47,510 bases of DNA, from the NCBI GenBank assembly GCA_903970475.1, contig CAJCIQ010000228.1:1-47510 (forward strand), given 5' to 3'. The notes beneath the pieces are model-generated. The model saw nothing but the letters and a program-made list of their open reading frames with translations. It did not search any database and was not told the origin of the DNA. Source of the DNA: Beijerinckiaceae bacterium (GTDB lineage Bacteria; Bacteroidota; Bacteroidia; Chitinophagales; Chitinophagaceae). This document shows positions 9,587-17,816 of the stretch, piece by piece. The position numbers were made by a program, and so were the translations under genes. The first letter of the stretch is position 1; each line of letters starts with the position of its first letter.

Positions 9587-10237
9587 ATGAAAACACTTGC
9601 CCTAAAAACGATTTGCTTTGCGGTGATTTGCCCCTTTTGCCTGCATGGTTTTGCCCAAAAGGGAAACGCAGGCAAAGGAATTAATGCCCAGGATACTTCG
9701 GCTGCTTATTGGACCTCAGAGAGGGCTCAAAAATGGTTCAAAGGCGGAGATTGGAAAAATGGTTTGATGATGGTTCCTCACAGCACGGTAAATGTTGTAA
9801 GCTTTGCCATCCAGTATCATAAAAACCGGGTATTGTGGGCTGAGGTGTTTGATTATTTGAAGAAAACAGACTTAAACAGTATCACACCGGGCAAATATGT
9901 TATAGACGGAGACAAGGCCTTTGCGATCATTACTGAGGGACCTACCAAACCCATGGAGGAAACCAAATGGGAATCCCACCGTGCGTACATCGATTTCCAT
10001 TATGTGATCAGGGGCGCAGAGCAGATAGGGGTAACAGATAGGGGACAGGCCACGCTGACTGATCCCTTCACGGATAAAAGCGATAATGCGCATTATAGTG
10101 CAACGGGTAAGTTCTATGTGGCCTCACCCGGCACTTTCTTCCTTTTCTTTCCCCCGGATGTACATAGGGCAGGGGTATCCACCGAACCTGGCTCCACGGA
10201 TAAAAAAATGGTGGTTAAAATCAGCGTAGCTCAATAG
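9587..10237 (+). CDS. Secreted YhcH/YjgK/YiaL (NanQ-like) family protein
   Basis: Member of the YhcH/YjgK/YiaL family, small cupin-like metal proteins; E. coli YhcH (NanQ) is an N-acetylneuraminate anomerase. The family core covers residues about 50-215: MEETKWESHRAYIDFHYVI with conserved E and H residues, then FFLFFPPDVHRAG, where the P-D-V-H-R motif supplies a metal-binding histidine. Unlike the cytoplasmic E. coli protein, this one has a signal peptide (residues 1-23, ending HGFA-Q). It is followed after 2 bp by another secreted protein, so the pair is probably one transcript. A periplasmic role in sugar anomer or sugar-acid handling is inferred. Confidence 0.85.
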   Translation: MKTLALKTICFAVICPFCLHGFAQKGNAGKGINAQDTSAAYWTSERAQKWFKGGDWKNGLMMVPHSTVNVVSFAIQYHKNRVLWAEVFDYLKKTDLNSITPGKYVIDGDKAFAIITEGPTKPMEETKWESHRAYIDFHYVIRGAEQIGVTDRGQATLTDPFTDKSDNAHYSATGKFYVASPGTFFLFFPPDVHRAGVSTEPGSTDKKMVVKISVAQ

Positions 10238-10239
10238 AC

Positions 10240-11058
10240 ATGAAAACATTTTTGATAGGAATGCTGCTGATCGGGGCCGCGATAGGCGTAAGGGCGCAAA
10301 GCCCGGCCAAGGTTCAAACGTCAAAGGGGGGACCGGTGGTCACCCTGGATTATTACTTCAACAACGAGTGGCATAGGGAAAACGGCGATTCCGTTCGTTT
10401 CCATTACACTTGGGAAGACAAGGCCAACAGTGGATTTTCGAAACTAGGGGACTTGTTCACCGCAGCGGGATTTACGCTTCAAAGCCTGACGGTCGCACCG
10501 ACTTTGGATAACCTGAAACTGTCATCGGTATACATCATCGTGGATCCGGATACGGAACTGGAAAACCCTCATCCCAACTATGTAGCGCCTCAGGATGTAA
10601 CGGCTTTAAAGACCTGGGTCGCTGCCGGAGGCGTACTGGTATTGATGGGCAATGATAAGGGAAATGCCGAATTTCTGCACTTCAATACCCTGGCAACCGT
10701 ATTTGGTATCCGTTTTAATGAAGACTGTGTACTCCACGTTACTACGGATGACCATACGCCCGGAAAATTACAGGTAGGTCCGGGTAATCCCGTTTTTCCC
10801 AGTGCACCGTTGTTGTATTTGAAGGATGTAAGCAGCCTAGGGCTACAGGCTCCTGCTACGCCACTGGTGGTGAAGGGCACAGACGTGATCATGGCCACGG
10901 CACGCTATGGTAAAGGGATGGTCTTTGCCGTAGGAGATCCTTGGATCTACAATGAGTACATCGACGACCATAAGCTGGAAGCCGGATTTCAAAATAACCA
11001 GGGTGCTTCGGAATGGATTCAGTGGCTAAAGGCCCAGGTGAGGCAATCGGATCGCTAG
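10240..11058 (+). CDS. Secreted DUF4350-like protein
   Basis: Exported protein of 272 residues with a signal peptide (residues 1-19, ending GVRA-Q). The body looks like the DUF4350/GldG-type Rossmann-like fold: YIIVDPDTE near residue 108, then ALKTWVAAGGVLVLMGND and the late glycine-rich ATARYGKGMVFAVGDPW. In my recollection similar sequences occur as C-terminal domains of glycoside hydrolase family 88/105 proteins that act on unsaturated rhamnogalacturonan sugars; here it stands alone. It starts 2 bp after the YhcH-family gene, so a joint role in extracellular sugar processing is possible. No catalytic residues are recognised. Confidence 0.7.
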   Translation: MKTFLIGMLLIGAAIGVRAQSPAKVQTSKGGPVVTLDYYFNNEWHRENGDSVRFHYTWEDKANSGFSKLGDLFTAAGFTLQSLTVAPTLDNLKLSSVYIIVDPDTELENPHPNYVAPQDVTALKTWVAAGGVLVLMGNDKGNAEFLHFNTLATVFGIRFNEDCVLHVTTDDHTPGKLQVGPGNPVFPSAPLLYLKDVSSLGLQAPATPLVVKGTDVIMATARYGKGMVFAVGDPWIYNEYIDDHKLEAGFQNNQGASEWIQWLKAQVRQSDR

Positions 11059-11095
11059 AGGCGTGGGTGCGCTTCAACGAGTCCCAGCGCCCTGG

Positions 11096-11620
11096 TCAAA
11101 GCATTCCCATAATAAAGAAGAACAAACCGAAAGCGGATAACCCCAGGCTGACGTACCACAAAGGTTTTCGTTTGGTGAGGATGGCAATGGCAGAGATAGC
11201 GATGGCTATTTGAAACATGGTCACTGCTTTAGCCAGCGTCTTATGGGTTTCCAGGTGCTGCTCGCTGGACTTGGTTTTTTCGTCTGCTTCGGCTTTACTT
11301 TGGGCCTGTTCCTGTTGATAGTGCGCGATGGCCGAGTCTTTTCCGGGTTGGTTAGACAGGGTCATGATTTCGGCTTTGATGCCTTTGGCCTGATAATAGG
11401 ACCATTTGTCGGAGGCTTGGATCTGATCGATCATGGCTTCATCGGAATGATGCCCGGCAAACAGGGAGGCCATAGCCGCAAATACGGCCATCAAAGCTGT
11501 GGAGATGGCAATGTACATGGACCCTCTTCTCTCTTCCTGTTTTTCTTTCTTTTCCAGGGCTTCTACTTCTTCTTCTATGGCCTCATGCAGGTGCTCGGTG
11601 GGGACTTCAATTTCTTCCAT
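11096..11620 (-). CDS. DUF4337 membrane protein
   Basis: Probable inner membrane protein of the DUF4337 family, 174 residues, function unknown. It begins with a highly acidic helix (EEEVEALEKKEKQEERR), then one hydrophobic helix (about residues 36-57), a soluble helical stretch rich in E, K and Q (residues 65-135), and two closing membrane helices separated by the short loop TKRKPLW. The KWSYYQAKGIKAE segment after the first helix is characteristic of the family. It lies 242 bp downstream of lysC on the same strand. Confidence 0.8.
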   Translation of the reverse strand: MEEIEVPTEHLHEAIEEEVEALEKKEKQEERRGSMYIAISTALMAVFAAMASLFAGHHSDEAMIDQIQASDKWSYYQAKGIKAEIMTLSNQPGKDSAIAHYQQEQAQSKAEADEKTKSSEQHLETHKTLAKAVTMFQIAIAISAIAILTKRKPLWYVSLGLSAFGLFFFIMGML

Positions 11621-11637
11621 GGGAAAAATTATTGGAT

Positions 11638-11862
11638 TTATTTAATGTGTTGCAAGAATAGTGCTGAAACATGGAATATCCTATCTAAAGTTACACACAC
11701 TATTCCAACCAGGAAAACGGATGCTACCTCTATGGTCAGTCTTTTGGTAACGGCCTTATGCTGTATGGTTTTCCAAACAATGGGCGAATTAATCAGGGCG
11801 CTGGCCAGAGAGGTTAACAAGGTAACGCTGCCCGCCAGGGAAGGGGCATCTGTAAAAATACG
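11638..11862 (-). other. Open frame after lysC: possible small membrane protein or gene remnant
   Basis: Directly after the lysC stop codon the same frame stays open for about 74 codons to a TAA at 11638. The translation has two hydrophobic segments (LLTSLASALINSPIVW and IEVASVFLVGIVCVTL) and codon choice like neighbouring genes. The first in-frame start is a TTG at 11820; there is no ATG. It may be a small membrane protein, or the tail of a lost membrane-protein gene, or chance. No family recognised. Confidence 0.25.
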
Positions 11863-13119
11863 TCATTTCATCAGTACCTGCACGGTTTCCGGAGTCTCCT
11901 GGGTCAGTACCCGGGTACGGTCCTTGGTCAGGGTTTGCAACAGTTCCTGGGTGGGATGACGTATGGTAAGGAGGGTCAACCCTTTTTCCAGTTCAACATC
12001 GAACACCTCTGCGACAGCGGAGGCCAAACGCTGGGTTCTATCCCCTTTGTCATCCATACAAAGGTGCACGGTAATTGCTCCGTTCTGAATGAGGTTGGGT
12101 TGAATATGTAAGGATTCCAAAATACTGTATAATTTAACCATGAAACTTCCGCCTACGAAAGAAAAATCCCTGGAACCCAACTTCATCAGCATCAGGTCAT
12201 TTTTCAGGATGATGATGGGAGGGAGGGATTTGAGATGGGTGGAATGAATCAAGGTGCCCGGAAGGGAGGGATCCAAAAAGCATTTGACATACATTGGGAT
12301 CTGTCCGTTTTGAAGGGGCTTTATCGTTTTGGGATGAATGACCTGGGCTCCATAGAAAGCCATTTCAATGACTTCGGTATAATTCAATTCCTTGATGAGC
12401 TGGGCATCCGGGAATAATTTTGGATCTGCATTCATCACACCCTCCACGTCTTTCCATATGGTGAGGGATTGGGCTTTGAGCAGATTGGAGAAAATGGCTG
12501 CGGTGTAGTCGCTACCTTCTCTGCCCAGGGTAGTACTTTCATTTTCGGAAGTAGCGCCAATGAAACCTTGGAGGATGACCATTTTTCCCTGAGCCAACAA
12601 GGGTTGAAGGCGCCCCTGGGCCTGGACACCGGCAAAGGCCAGATCTACGTTTGCGTCACGGAAATTGGCGTCTGTGCGCAGGACATCCCTGACATCCATC
12701 CAGGTATTGGCTATGCCTTGGGCTACTAAAAAGTGATGGACAATGGTGGTGGAGAGTAATTCCCCTATACAAACAATCTGGTCATAGTAGTAATCATATT
12801 CTCTGACGGGTTTGTCGTGCAGCAGCCATTCTACTTCGGTGAACAGGTCCAGCAGGGCTGCTTCTCCGTCGGCCGAAGGCATAAGGGCGTGGAAGGTGGA
12901 TAAATGCCGCTGCTTGATGGCATTGAAAAGCGTAAGCGCACTATCTTTATTTCCCCGGTAGAAGGCTTCCACCACGGCTTCAAGTTCATTGGTTGTTTTA
13001 CCCATTGCGGAAATTACCACTACAAGCGGTTGTCCTTTATAGGACATAAGAATGGATGCGACTTGATTAATCCTGTCTATACTGCTCACAGAGGCGCCGC
13101 CGAACTTGAATACTTGCAT
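11863..13119 (-). CDS. lysC: Aspartate kinase
   Basis: Cytoplasmic aspartokinase catalysing ATP-dependent phosphorylation of L-aspartate, the first step to lysine, threonine, methionine and diaminopimelate. The N-terminal signature VFKFGGASV (residues 3-11) and the LGREGSDYTAA nucleotide/aspartate loop (about residue 207) are present, followed by KDVEGVMNADPK. The last about 130 residues match the paired ACT regulatory domains that usually bind lysine or threonine. Length 418 is typical for a monofunctional enzyme. It is divergent from fbp across 57 bp. The feedback inhibitor cannot be read from sequence. Confidence 0.92.
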   Translation of the reverse strand: MQVFKFGGASVSSIDRINQVASILMSYKGQPLVVVISAMGKTTNELEAVVEAFYRGNKDSALTLFNAIKQRHLSTFHALMPSADGEAALLDLFTEVEWLLHDKPVREYDYYYDQIVCIGELLSTTIVHHFLVAQGIANTWMDVRDVLRTDANFRDANVDLAFAGVQAQGRLQPLLAQGKMVILQGFIGATSENESTTLGREGSDYTAAIFSNLLKAQSLTIWKDVEGVMNADPKLFPDAQLIKELNYTEVIEMAFYGAQVIHPKTIKPLQNGQIPMYVKCFLDPSLPGTLIHSTHLKSLPPIIILKNDLMLMKLGSRDFSFVGGSFMVKLYSILESLHIQPNLIQNGAITVHLCMDDKGDRTQRLASAVAEVFDVELEKGLTLLTIRHPTQELLQTLTKDRTRVLTQETPETVQVLMK

Positions 13120-13176
13120 AAGGTTGCAAAGTTGCCTGAGTTTAACTTAATTTGGAAATTATTTTCAAACTAACGA

Positions 13177-14199
13177 ATGGTTGTAATGCATACATCTAGA
13201 CGCGTACTTACCTTGGATGAGTTTACTATTCAGGAACTTAGACAATTTCCTGCTGCTACCGGTGAATTGTCGGGCTTGCTCCGGGAAATAGGGCTTGCCG
13301 CTAAAAGGATCAATGTGGAAGTGAACAAGGCCGGGCTGGTGGATGATATCCTGGGTGATGCCGGATCCGTCAATGTCCAGGGAGAGGACGTGAAAAAATT
13401 GGATCTTTTTGCCAATAACCAACTTATCAGCGTTTTGCGCAATGGCATTTATTGTGCAGGGGTGGGAAGCGAGGAAGACGATGATATTATTGTATTCGAT
13501 GATGAGGTATCCAACAGGTCCAAATATGTGGTATTGATGGATCCACTGGATGGTAGCTCCAATATAGATGTCAATACAACCATAGGGACCATTTTTACTG
13601 TATATAGAAGGGTTTCTCCCCTGGAGACACCCTGTACGCAGAAGGATTTTCTGCAACAAGGCGTTAAGGTGGTAGCGGCCGGATATGTGATATACGGGTC
13701 TTCTACCATGTTGGTATATGCCACACGCAGAGGGGTCAATGGATTTACGCTGGACCCCTCGATCGGAGAGTTTTGCCTGAGCCATCCCAAAATGCGTTGC
13801 CCGGATAAGGGGAAGATTTATTCCGTTAACTACGGGAATTATCCTTCCTACAGCCAGGAAGTGAGGGCTTATCTGGATGCGTGCACGTATAAAACCGAGG
13901 AGAATGGGGGACCCTATACCATGCGGTATATAGGCTCTATGGTCGGGGATATTCATAGAAACCTCATCAAAGGAGGTATATTCCTCTACCCGGGGACGGC
14001 CTCAAAACCACGGGGCAAATTGAGGTTGTTGTATGAATGCAATCCCATGGCTTTCATTATGGAAGTGGCAGGAGGCATGGCTACGGATGGGACCAGGCGG
14101 ATTTTGGAAGTAGTGCCGGAGCACCTGCATCAACGGAGTCCGCTTTTCTTGGGCAGCAAATCGATGATGGAAGATTTACTCATTAAACCAGGCAATTGA
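13177..14199 (+). CDS. fbp: Class 1 fructose-1,6-bisphosphatase
   Basis: Gluconeogenic enzyme hydrolysing fructose 1,6-bisphosphate to fructose 6-phosphate. The metal-binding motif [12 protein letters not shown] (residues 122-133) is exact, the upstream acidic cluster [14 protein letters not shown] supplies further metal ligands, and the C-terminal part shows [20 protein letters not shown], the substrate-binding and active-site segment of class 1 enzymes. Length 340 is normal. ATG codons at 13177 and 13186 are both possible starts. A near-consensus promoter box (TAATTTG) lies about 20 bases upstream. Confidence 0.95.
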   Translation: MVVMHTSRRVLTLDEFTIQELRQFPAATGELSGLLREIGLAAKRINVEVNKAGLVDDILGDAGSVNVQGEDVKKLDLFANNQLISVLRNGIYCAGVGSEEDDDIIVFDDEVSNRSKYVVLMDPLDGSSNIDVNTTIGTIFTVYRRVSPLETPCTQKDFLQQGVKVVAAGYVIYGSSTMLVYATRRGVNGFTLDPSIGEFCLSHPKMRCPDKGKIYSVNYGNYPSYSQEVRAYLDACTYKTEENGGPYTMRYIGSMVGDIHRNLIKGGIFLYPGTASKPRGKLRLLYECNPMAFIMEVAGGMATDGTRRILEVVPEHLHQRSPLFLGSKSMMEDLLIKPGN

Positions 14200-14210
14200 A
14201 TCAAGGTCCA

Positions 14211-14218
14211 TATATTTG
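14211..14218 (+). promoter_or_regulatory. Candidate -7 promoter element before the CAP gene
   Basis: TATATTTG matches TAnnTTTG and lies 11 bases before the ATG at 14230. It sits inside the small inverted repeat GTCCA-N6-TGGAC, which could be an overlapping operator. No well-spaced -33 element was identified. Confidence 0.4.
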
Positions 14219-14229
14219 GACGAAGATCC

Positions 14230-14814
14230 ATGTATATGAAAAAATTAAGTTACTATCCGGCTGCCCTATTGATCCTGGCTCAGTTATCTTTTACTGTTCC
14301 GGCTAGAGCCCCTGTTGCCGACACAGCAGTAACCACAACGGGAGGTGTCACCACGGCGATATCCGCAAATGGAGGTGGCGTGGCCATGGGCGGGCCGGTG
14401 AAGCTCTGTGATGCTTACGCGCCTATGGACATTCCTTCCAGTGAACAAATTCTCATTTACGTTAATAAGTTCCGGGCCCAGAACGGAAAGCCAGCCCTGA
14501 CCCTCAACAAGGATATGGATGAAACGGCAGGGATCCACTCTCAGGCTATGGCAAAAGGTACGGTGCCTTTCGGGCATGATAATTTTGAACTGAGGTTTAA
14601 ATACGTGGCCGCCAAACTGGGACGTATAGACGAATTTGCGGAAAACGTGGCCATGGGTATGATGAATGCCGAACAGGTGGTCAATGCCTGGATACATAGC
14701 CCTCAGCACCGGGAAAATATGCTGGGTCCTTACAATCTTACCGGAATCGCAGCCGTACAGGCCTCCAATGGTCAAATCTATTTCACGGAAATTTTTGCAC
14801 ACCAGCAGCCATAG
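14230..14814 (+). CDS. Exported CAP-domain (SCP/PR-1) protein
   Basis: Secreted protein with a CAP domain in residues about 75-190. The N-terminus has a hydrophobic signal segment (YPAALLILAQLSFTVPARA), then a glycine/threonine-rich linker to about residue 60. Family motifs are visible: HSQAMAKG with the first histidine, FAENVAMG with the glutamate, and NAWIHSPQHRENML, the conserved W-x2-S-x2-H-R-x-N helix. In eukaryotic CAP proteins the two His and Glu residues form a shared cavity; bacterial members have no settled function. Starts at 14230 and 14236 are both possible. Confidence 0.88.
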   Translation: MYMKKLSYYPAALLILAQLSFTVPARAPVADTAVTTTGGVTTAISANGGGVAMGGPVKLCDAYAPMDIPSSEQILIYVNKFRAQNGKPALTLNKDMDETAGIHSQAMAKGTVPFGHDNFELRFKYVAAKLGRIDEFAENVAMGMMNAEQVVNAWIHSPQHRENMLGPYNLTGIAAVQASNGQIYFTEIFAHQQP

Positions 14815-14912
14815 ACGCATCGTTTAGGCCGCGGCAGGTTGCGGATCCTCAGCGCTGGATGCGGTGGCCGGTTGATTTGGCGATTTATCGTTAGTAACGT
14901 AATTTGCCGCCC

Positions 14913-15680
14913 ATGGAGCAAGCATCACCCATCATCCAGGTGAAGAACCTGGTTAAGCGTTACGGAAATTTTGAGGCCGTCAAAGGCATCAGCTTTGAGG
15001 TACACGCGGGGGAGATTTTTGGCCTGCTGGGGCCCAATGGGGCAGGGAAGTCCACTACCCTGGAGATCATTGAAACCCTGAGGGAAAAGACCGAAGGGAA
15101 GATTATGGTAGATGGGATGGACCTGGACAATTATCCCAACGAGATTAAAAAGATCATAGGTGTTCAGCTACAAACCTCCGGATATTATCCAGGTTTAAAC
15201 CTGACCCAATTGATCGACCTGTTTGCCGGCCTCTATAACCGGAAGGTAGATCCGGGGACACTCCTGGACTCCGTTAACCTCAGAGATAAAGCAAAGGCTT
15301 TATATAAGCAACTGAGTGGCGGACAAAAGCAACGGTTTTCTATTGCCACCACCCTGATCAATCAGCCAAAGATCATTTTCCTGGATGAGCCAACAACGGG
15401 TTTGGACCCGCAAGCAAGGCGCAATCTTTGGGACCTGGTCCTGGATATCCGGTCTAAGGGAACAACGGTGATCATTACCACCCACTATATGGATGAGGCT
15501 GAGTTTCTCTGTGATAGAGTCGCCATCATCGATTCCGGAAAAATCATTGCCCTCAATACGCCCAACGGCCTGATAGACCAATTGGTATCGACTGGTTTTG
15601 AAAGGGAAAGGGAAGTGAAAAAAGCCAACCTGGAAGACGTATTCATTCACATGACCGGAAAACACTTAAGAGAAGCGTAA
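14913..15680 (+). CDS. ABC transporter ATP-binding protein, no adjacent permease
   Basis: Cytoplasmic ATPase subunit of the ABC-2 exporter type (CcmA/DrrA-like). In order it shows Walker A GPNGAGKST (about residue 43), signature LSGGQKQR (about 136), Walker B IIFLDEPTTGLDPQ (about 156) and the H-loop TTHYMDEAE (about 191). The C-terminal end LEDVFIHMTGKHLRE is typical of drug-export ATPases. The start is the ATG at 14913; a TTG at 14904 is less likely. The next gene encodes an isomerase, not a membrane subunit, so its permease must be encoded elsewhere. Substrate unknown. Confidence 0.9.
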   Translation: MEQASPIIQVKNLVKRYGNFEAVKGISFEVHAGEIFGLLGPNGAGKSTTLEIIETLREKTEGKIMVDGMDLDNYPNEIKKIIGVQLQTSGYYPGLNLTQLIDLFAGLYNRKVDPGTLLDSVNLRDKAKALYKQLSGGQKQRFSIATTLINQPKIIFLDEPTTGLDPQARRNLWDLVLDIRSKGTTVIITTHYMDEAEFLCDRVAIIDSGKIIALNTPNGLIDQLVSTGFEREREVKKANLEDVFIHMTGKHLREA

Positions 15681-15694
15681 AATACCCTTATCAT

Positions 15695-16495
15695 ATGCAA
15701 AAACTAATGGTTTCCCTTGCCTTACTAACTGCAACTACGACAGTGTATGCACAAACCGGCACTACTACCAAACATACCACCACCACGGCCACACATACTG
15801 CCCAACCCCAGGGGTTGAAGAATAGTGTCGATAGCCTGAGCTACGCCATTGGCGTCAATGTAGCTACTTACTTCAAATCCCAGGGTATCAAATCCATCAA
15901 TACGGCAGAGCTATCCCGTGCTATTGAAGCCATTTACTCCGGTAAAGCGCCTTTACTCAATGATCAACAGGCGGTAGGATGCATCCAGGATGTCATTCAG
16001 AAACGTTACAGGGATTCAATTGCATTAAAGTCTAAACCCAATAAAGATGAAGGGGCTAAATTCATGGCTGAGAACAAGAAGCGGCCAGGTGTGTTTACCC
16101 TCAATGACGGACTACAGTATGAGGTCATTCGCAGGGGTACAGGACCTACGCCGGCAGATACCAGCGTTGTAAAAGTGAATTATACCGGGTACTTGTTGAA
16201 CGGAAAAAAGTTTGATGCCTCTGCTGATCATGGTGGGCCGGCTACCTTCCCCTTAAACAGGGTGATCAAAGGATGGACAGAAGGGCTTCAGCAAATGCCC
16301 GTAGGGTCTACCTTCAAATTTTACATCCCTTCAGAACTGGGTTATGGAGACAGGGGCAGCGGAGATGTTATTCCTCCCGGAAGCACCCTGATCTTTGAGG
16401 TAGATCTGCTCGATATCGTTCATCCTGATGCGCCCGCAGCCCCGGCTCCGGCCAGCGGACAGGGCGGACAAGGGGGAGCCGCACCAAAACAATAA
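15695..16495 (+). CDS. Exported FKBP-type peptidyl-prolyl isomerase
   Basis: Periplasmic protein-folding catalyst with a signal peptide (residues 1-19, ending VYA-Q), a threonine/histidine-rich linker, an FKBP_N dimerisation domain (about residues 42-120, starting NSVDSLSYAIG) and an FKBP catalytic domain (about 135-250). Catalytic-domain signatures include VKVNYTGYLLNGKKFDAS, VIKGWTEGLQQMPVG and PSELGYGDRGSGDVIPPGS. This is the Mip/FkpA arrangement. The C-terminal tail is rich in A, P, G and Q and looks disordered. It starts 14 bp after the ABC ATPase gene and may be co-transcribed with it. Confidence 0.93.
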   Translation: MQKLMVSLALLTATTTVYAQTGTTTKHTTTTATHTAQPQGLKNSVDSLSYAIGVNVATYFKSQGIKSINTAELSRAIEAIYSGKAPLLNDQQAVGCIQDVIQKRYRDSIALKSKPNKDEGAKFMAENKKRPGVFTLNDGLQYEVIRRGTGPTPADTSVVKVNYTGYLLNGKKFDASADHGGPATFPLNRVIKGWTEGLQQMPVGSTFKFYIPSELGYGDRGSGDVIPPGSTLIFEVDLLDIVHPDAPAAPAPASGQGGQGGAAPKQ

Positions 16496-16525
16496 CGCTT
16501 TCGCGCCTGGGAAAAATCAACCATT

Positions 16526-17050
16526 ATGACCGACCCAAGATATCCTACCGGGAAGTTTGAACCAAAGCCCTTCAGTGAGGCGCGGAGGGGAGTGTGGATG
16601 GCAGACATCAAAGCATTACCTACTTTGATAGAAGAATCCATCACAAACCTGGATCAGTCGCAATTGGATACCCCTTACCGTGAGGGAGGATGGACGGTGC
16701 AGCAATTGATACACCACGTGGCAGATAGCCATATGAATGCCTATGTGCGGTTTAAACTGGGACTAACAGAAGATACCCCTACCATCAAACCTTATGATGA
16801 AAACGCCTGGGCAAAGCTTTCTGATGTCGCTTTGCCTGTTCATGTATCTATAGGTTTGCTGCACTCGCTGCATGCCCGTTGGGTGGCCGTACTCGAAGCA
16901 ATACCTGCGCAGGATTGGGAAAGCCGATCCGTCATGCATCCGGAAAGTGGATCCCTTATCACGCTGTGGTCTCTTTTGGGACTCTATTCCTGGCATGGTA
17001 AACATCATCTGGCGCATATAACATCGCTCAAAGCATCTAAAGGTTGGTAA
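16526..17050 (+). CDS. YfiT/DinB-like bacillithiol transferase
   Basis: Member of the YfiT/BstA branch of the DinB-like four-helix-bundle metalloenzymes, proposed to transfer bacillithiol to electrophiles for detoxification. The N-terminal segment DPRYPTGKFEP is the hallmark of this branch. Metal-ligand histidines are seen in LIHHVADSHMNAYVR (about residues 66-80) and WHGKHHLAHI near the C-terminus. Length 174 is normal. bshB1 at 31763 provides independent evidence that bacillithiol is made. It runs directly into the Nudix gene (2-bp gap), suggesting one transcript. Confidence 0.88.
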   Translation: MTDPRYPTGKFEPKPFSEARRGVWMADIKALPTLIEESITNLDQSQLDTPYREGGWTVQQLIHHVADSHMNAYVRFKLGLTEDTPTIKPYDENAWAKLSDVALPVHVSIGLLHSLHARWVAVLEAIPAQDWESRSVMHPESGSLITLWSLLGLYSWHGKHHLAHITSLKASKGW

Positions 17051-17052
17051 AT

Positions 17053-17610
17053 ATGTCAGACCTGAAATGGACCGTCCTCGACAGTACTTATATTTCAAAC
17101 CACCAGTATTTTACGGCCCGAAGAGACCGGTGTGAAACGCCCTCCGGAAAAATTGTTCCGGAGTATTTTGTGGTGGAACTCCCTCCTTCTGTTTGTGTGT
17201 TGCCTATTACCCAGGAAGGCGATGTGGTCATGATACGCCAGTACCGTCATCCGCTGGGGGAAGTCATTCTGGAGATACCTGGGGGCTTCCTGGATCCAGG
17301 TGAGGATCCAGGTGAGGCGGCTAAAAGAGAGCTGATGGAGGAAACCGGATATGCCTTTGATGAGCTTATTCCTCTGGGAAAGACGGCTGCCAATCCCGGT
17401 GTATTGAATAATTATACCTACCTGTACCTGGCTACCAATGGCAGGCGGGTTCAGGAACAACACCTGGACCCTAACGAAGAAATTGAAATAGTTAGGATAC
17501 CTTTTAAAGAGGTAGTGGAGATGGTAAGACAGGGGAAAATGGTCCAATCCATGCATACGAACTGTGTATGGTTGGCCATGGCGCACCTGGGATATTTAAC
17601 ATTTAACTGA
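17053..17610 (+). CDS. Nudix hydrolase, ADP-ribose pyrophosphatase type
   Basis: Cytoplasmic Nudix enzyme, probably hydrolysing ADP-ribose or a related nucleoside diphosphate. The Nudix box G-x5-E-x7-R-E-L-x-E-E-x-G is complete (GFLDPGEDPGEAAKRELMEE, about residues 79-98), preceded by VVMIRQYRHPLGEVILEIP, which is typical of the ADP-ribose branch. The box contains a 12-bp tandem repeat (GGATCCAGGTGA at 17292 and 17304) encoding D-P-G-E twice; the motif spacing is correct only with both copies. The start is the ATG at 17053; the TTG at 17044 overlaps the previous gene. Confidence 0.9.
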   Translation: MSDLKWTVLDSTYISNHQYFTARRDRCETPSGKIVPEYFVVELPPSVCVLPITQEGDVVMIRQYRHPLGEVILEIPGGFLDPGEDPGEAAKRELMEETGYAFDELIPLGKTAANPGVLNNYTYLYLATNGRRVQEQHLDPNEEIEIVRIPFKEVVEMVRQGKMVQSMHTNCVWLAMAHLGYLTFN

Positions 17611-17617
17611 TGCATCA

Positions 17618-17653
17618 CCTTGGACGTGTCCAGGCACCCTTGGACGTGTCCAG
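17618..17653. repeat. Two 20-bp-spaced copies of an inverted-repeat element
   Basis: CCTTGGACGTGTCCAG occurs twice, the cores TGGACGTGTCCA beginning at 17621 and 17641, exactly 20 bp apart. Each core is itself an inverted repeat, TGGAC-GT-GTCCA. It lies just after the Nudix stop codon and before a long hairpin. This may be a protein-binding tandem site or a small intergenic repeat family. Confidence 0.6.
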
Positions 17654-17712
17654 CATACCCACAACTTTTGATACATATAGATCGCTCAGATCGCTAATTG
17701 TTTGTAAATAAA

Positions 17713-17780
17713 AAAGCCTCTGGTCCAGTTGAAAATTGTTTTTTGCCAAAAGCACAATTTTCAACTGGATCAGAGGCTTT
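17713..17780 (-). terminator. Very long hairpin between the Nudix gene and folC
   Basis: Two 27-nt arms (17713-17739 and 17754-17780) pair with a single mismatch around a 14-nt loop, opposite ends of which carry AAAGCCTC and GAGGCTTT. On the minus strand the stem is followed by TTTTTTATTT, so it should terminate folC transcription. The plus-strand exit has only a short T run. The stem is far longer than usual for a terminator. Confidence 0.7.
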
Positions 17781-17816
17781 CTGGGATTTAGGCTTTTATA
17801 AAAATTGGGATAGTAA

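Noticed and set aside
13165..13956. 263-codon open frame antisense to fbp
   Set aside because: The sense strand carries the exact fructose-bisphosphatase signature, so the opposite frame is a by-product of codon bias.
17618..17653. CRISPR array
   Set aside because: There are only two copies, spaced by 4 bp of intervening sequence rather than unique spacers of 30-40 bp, and no cas genes.
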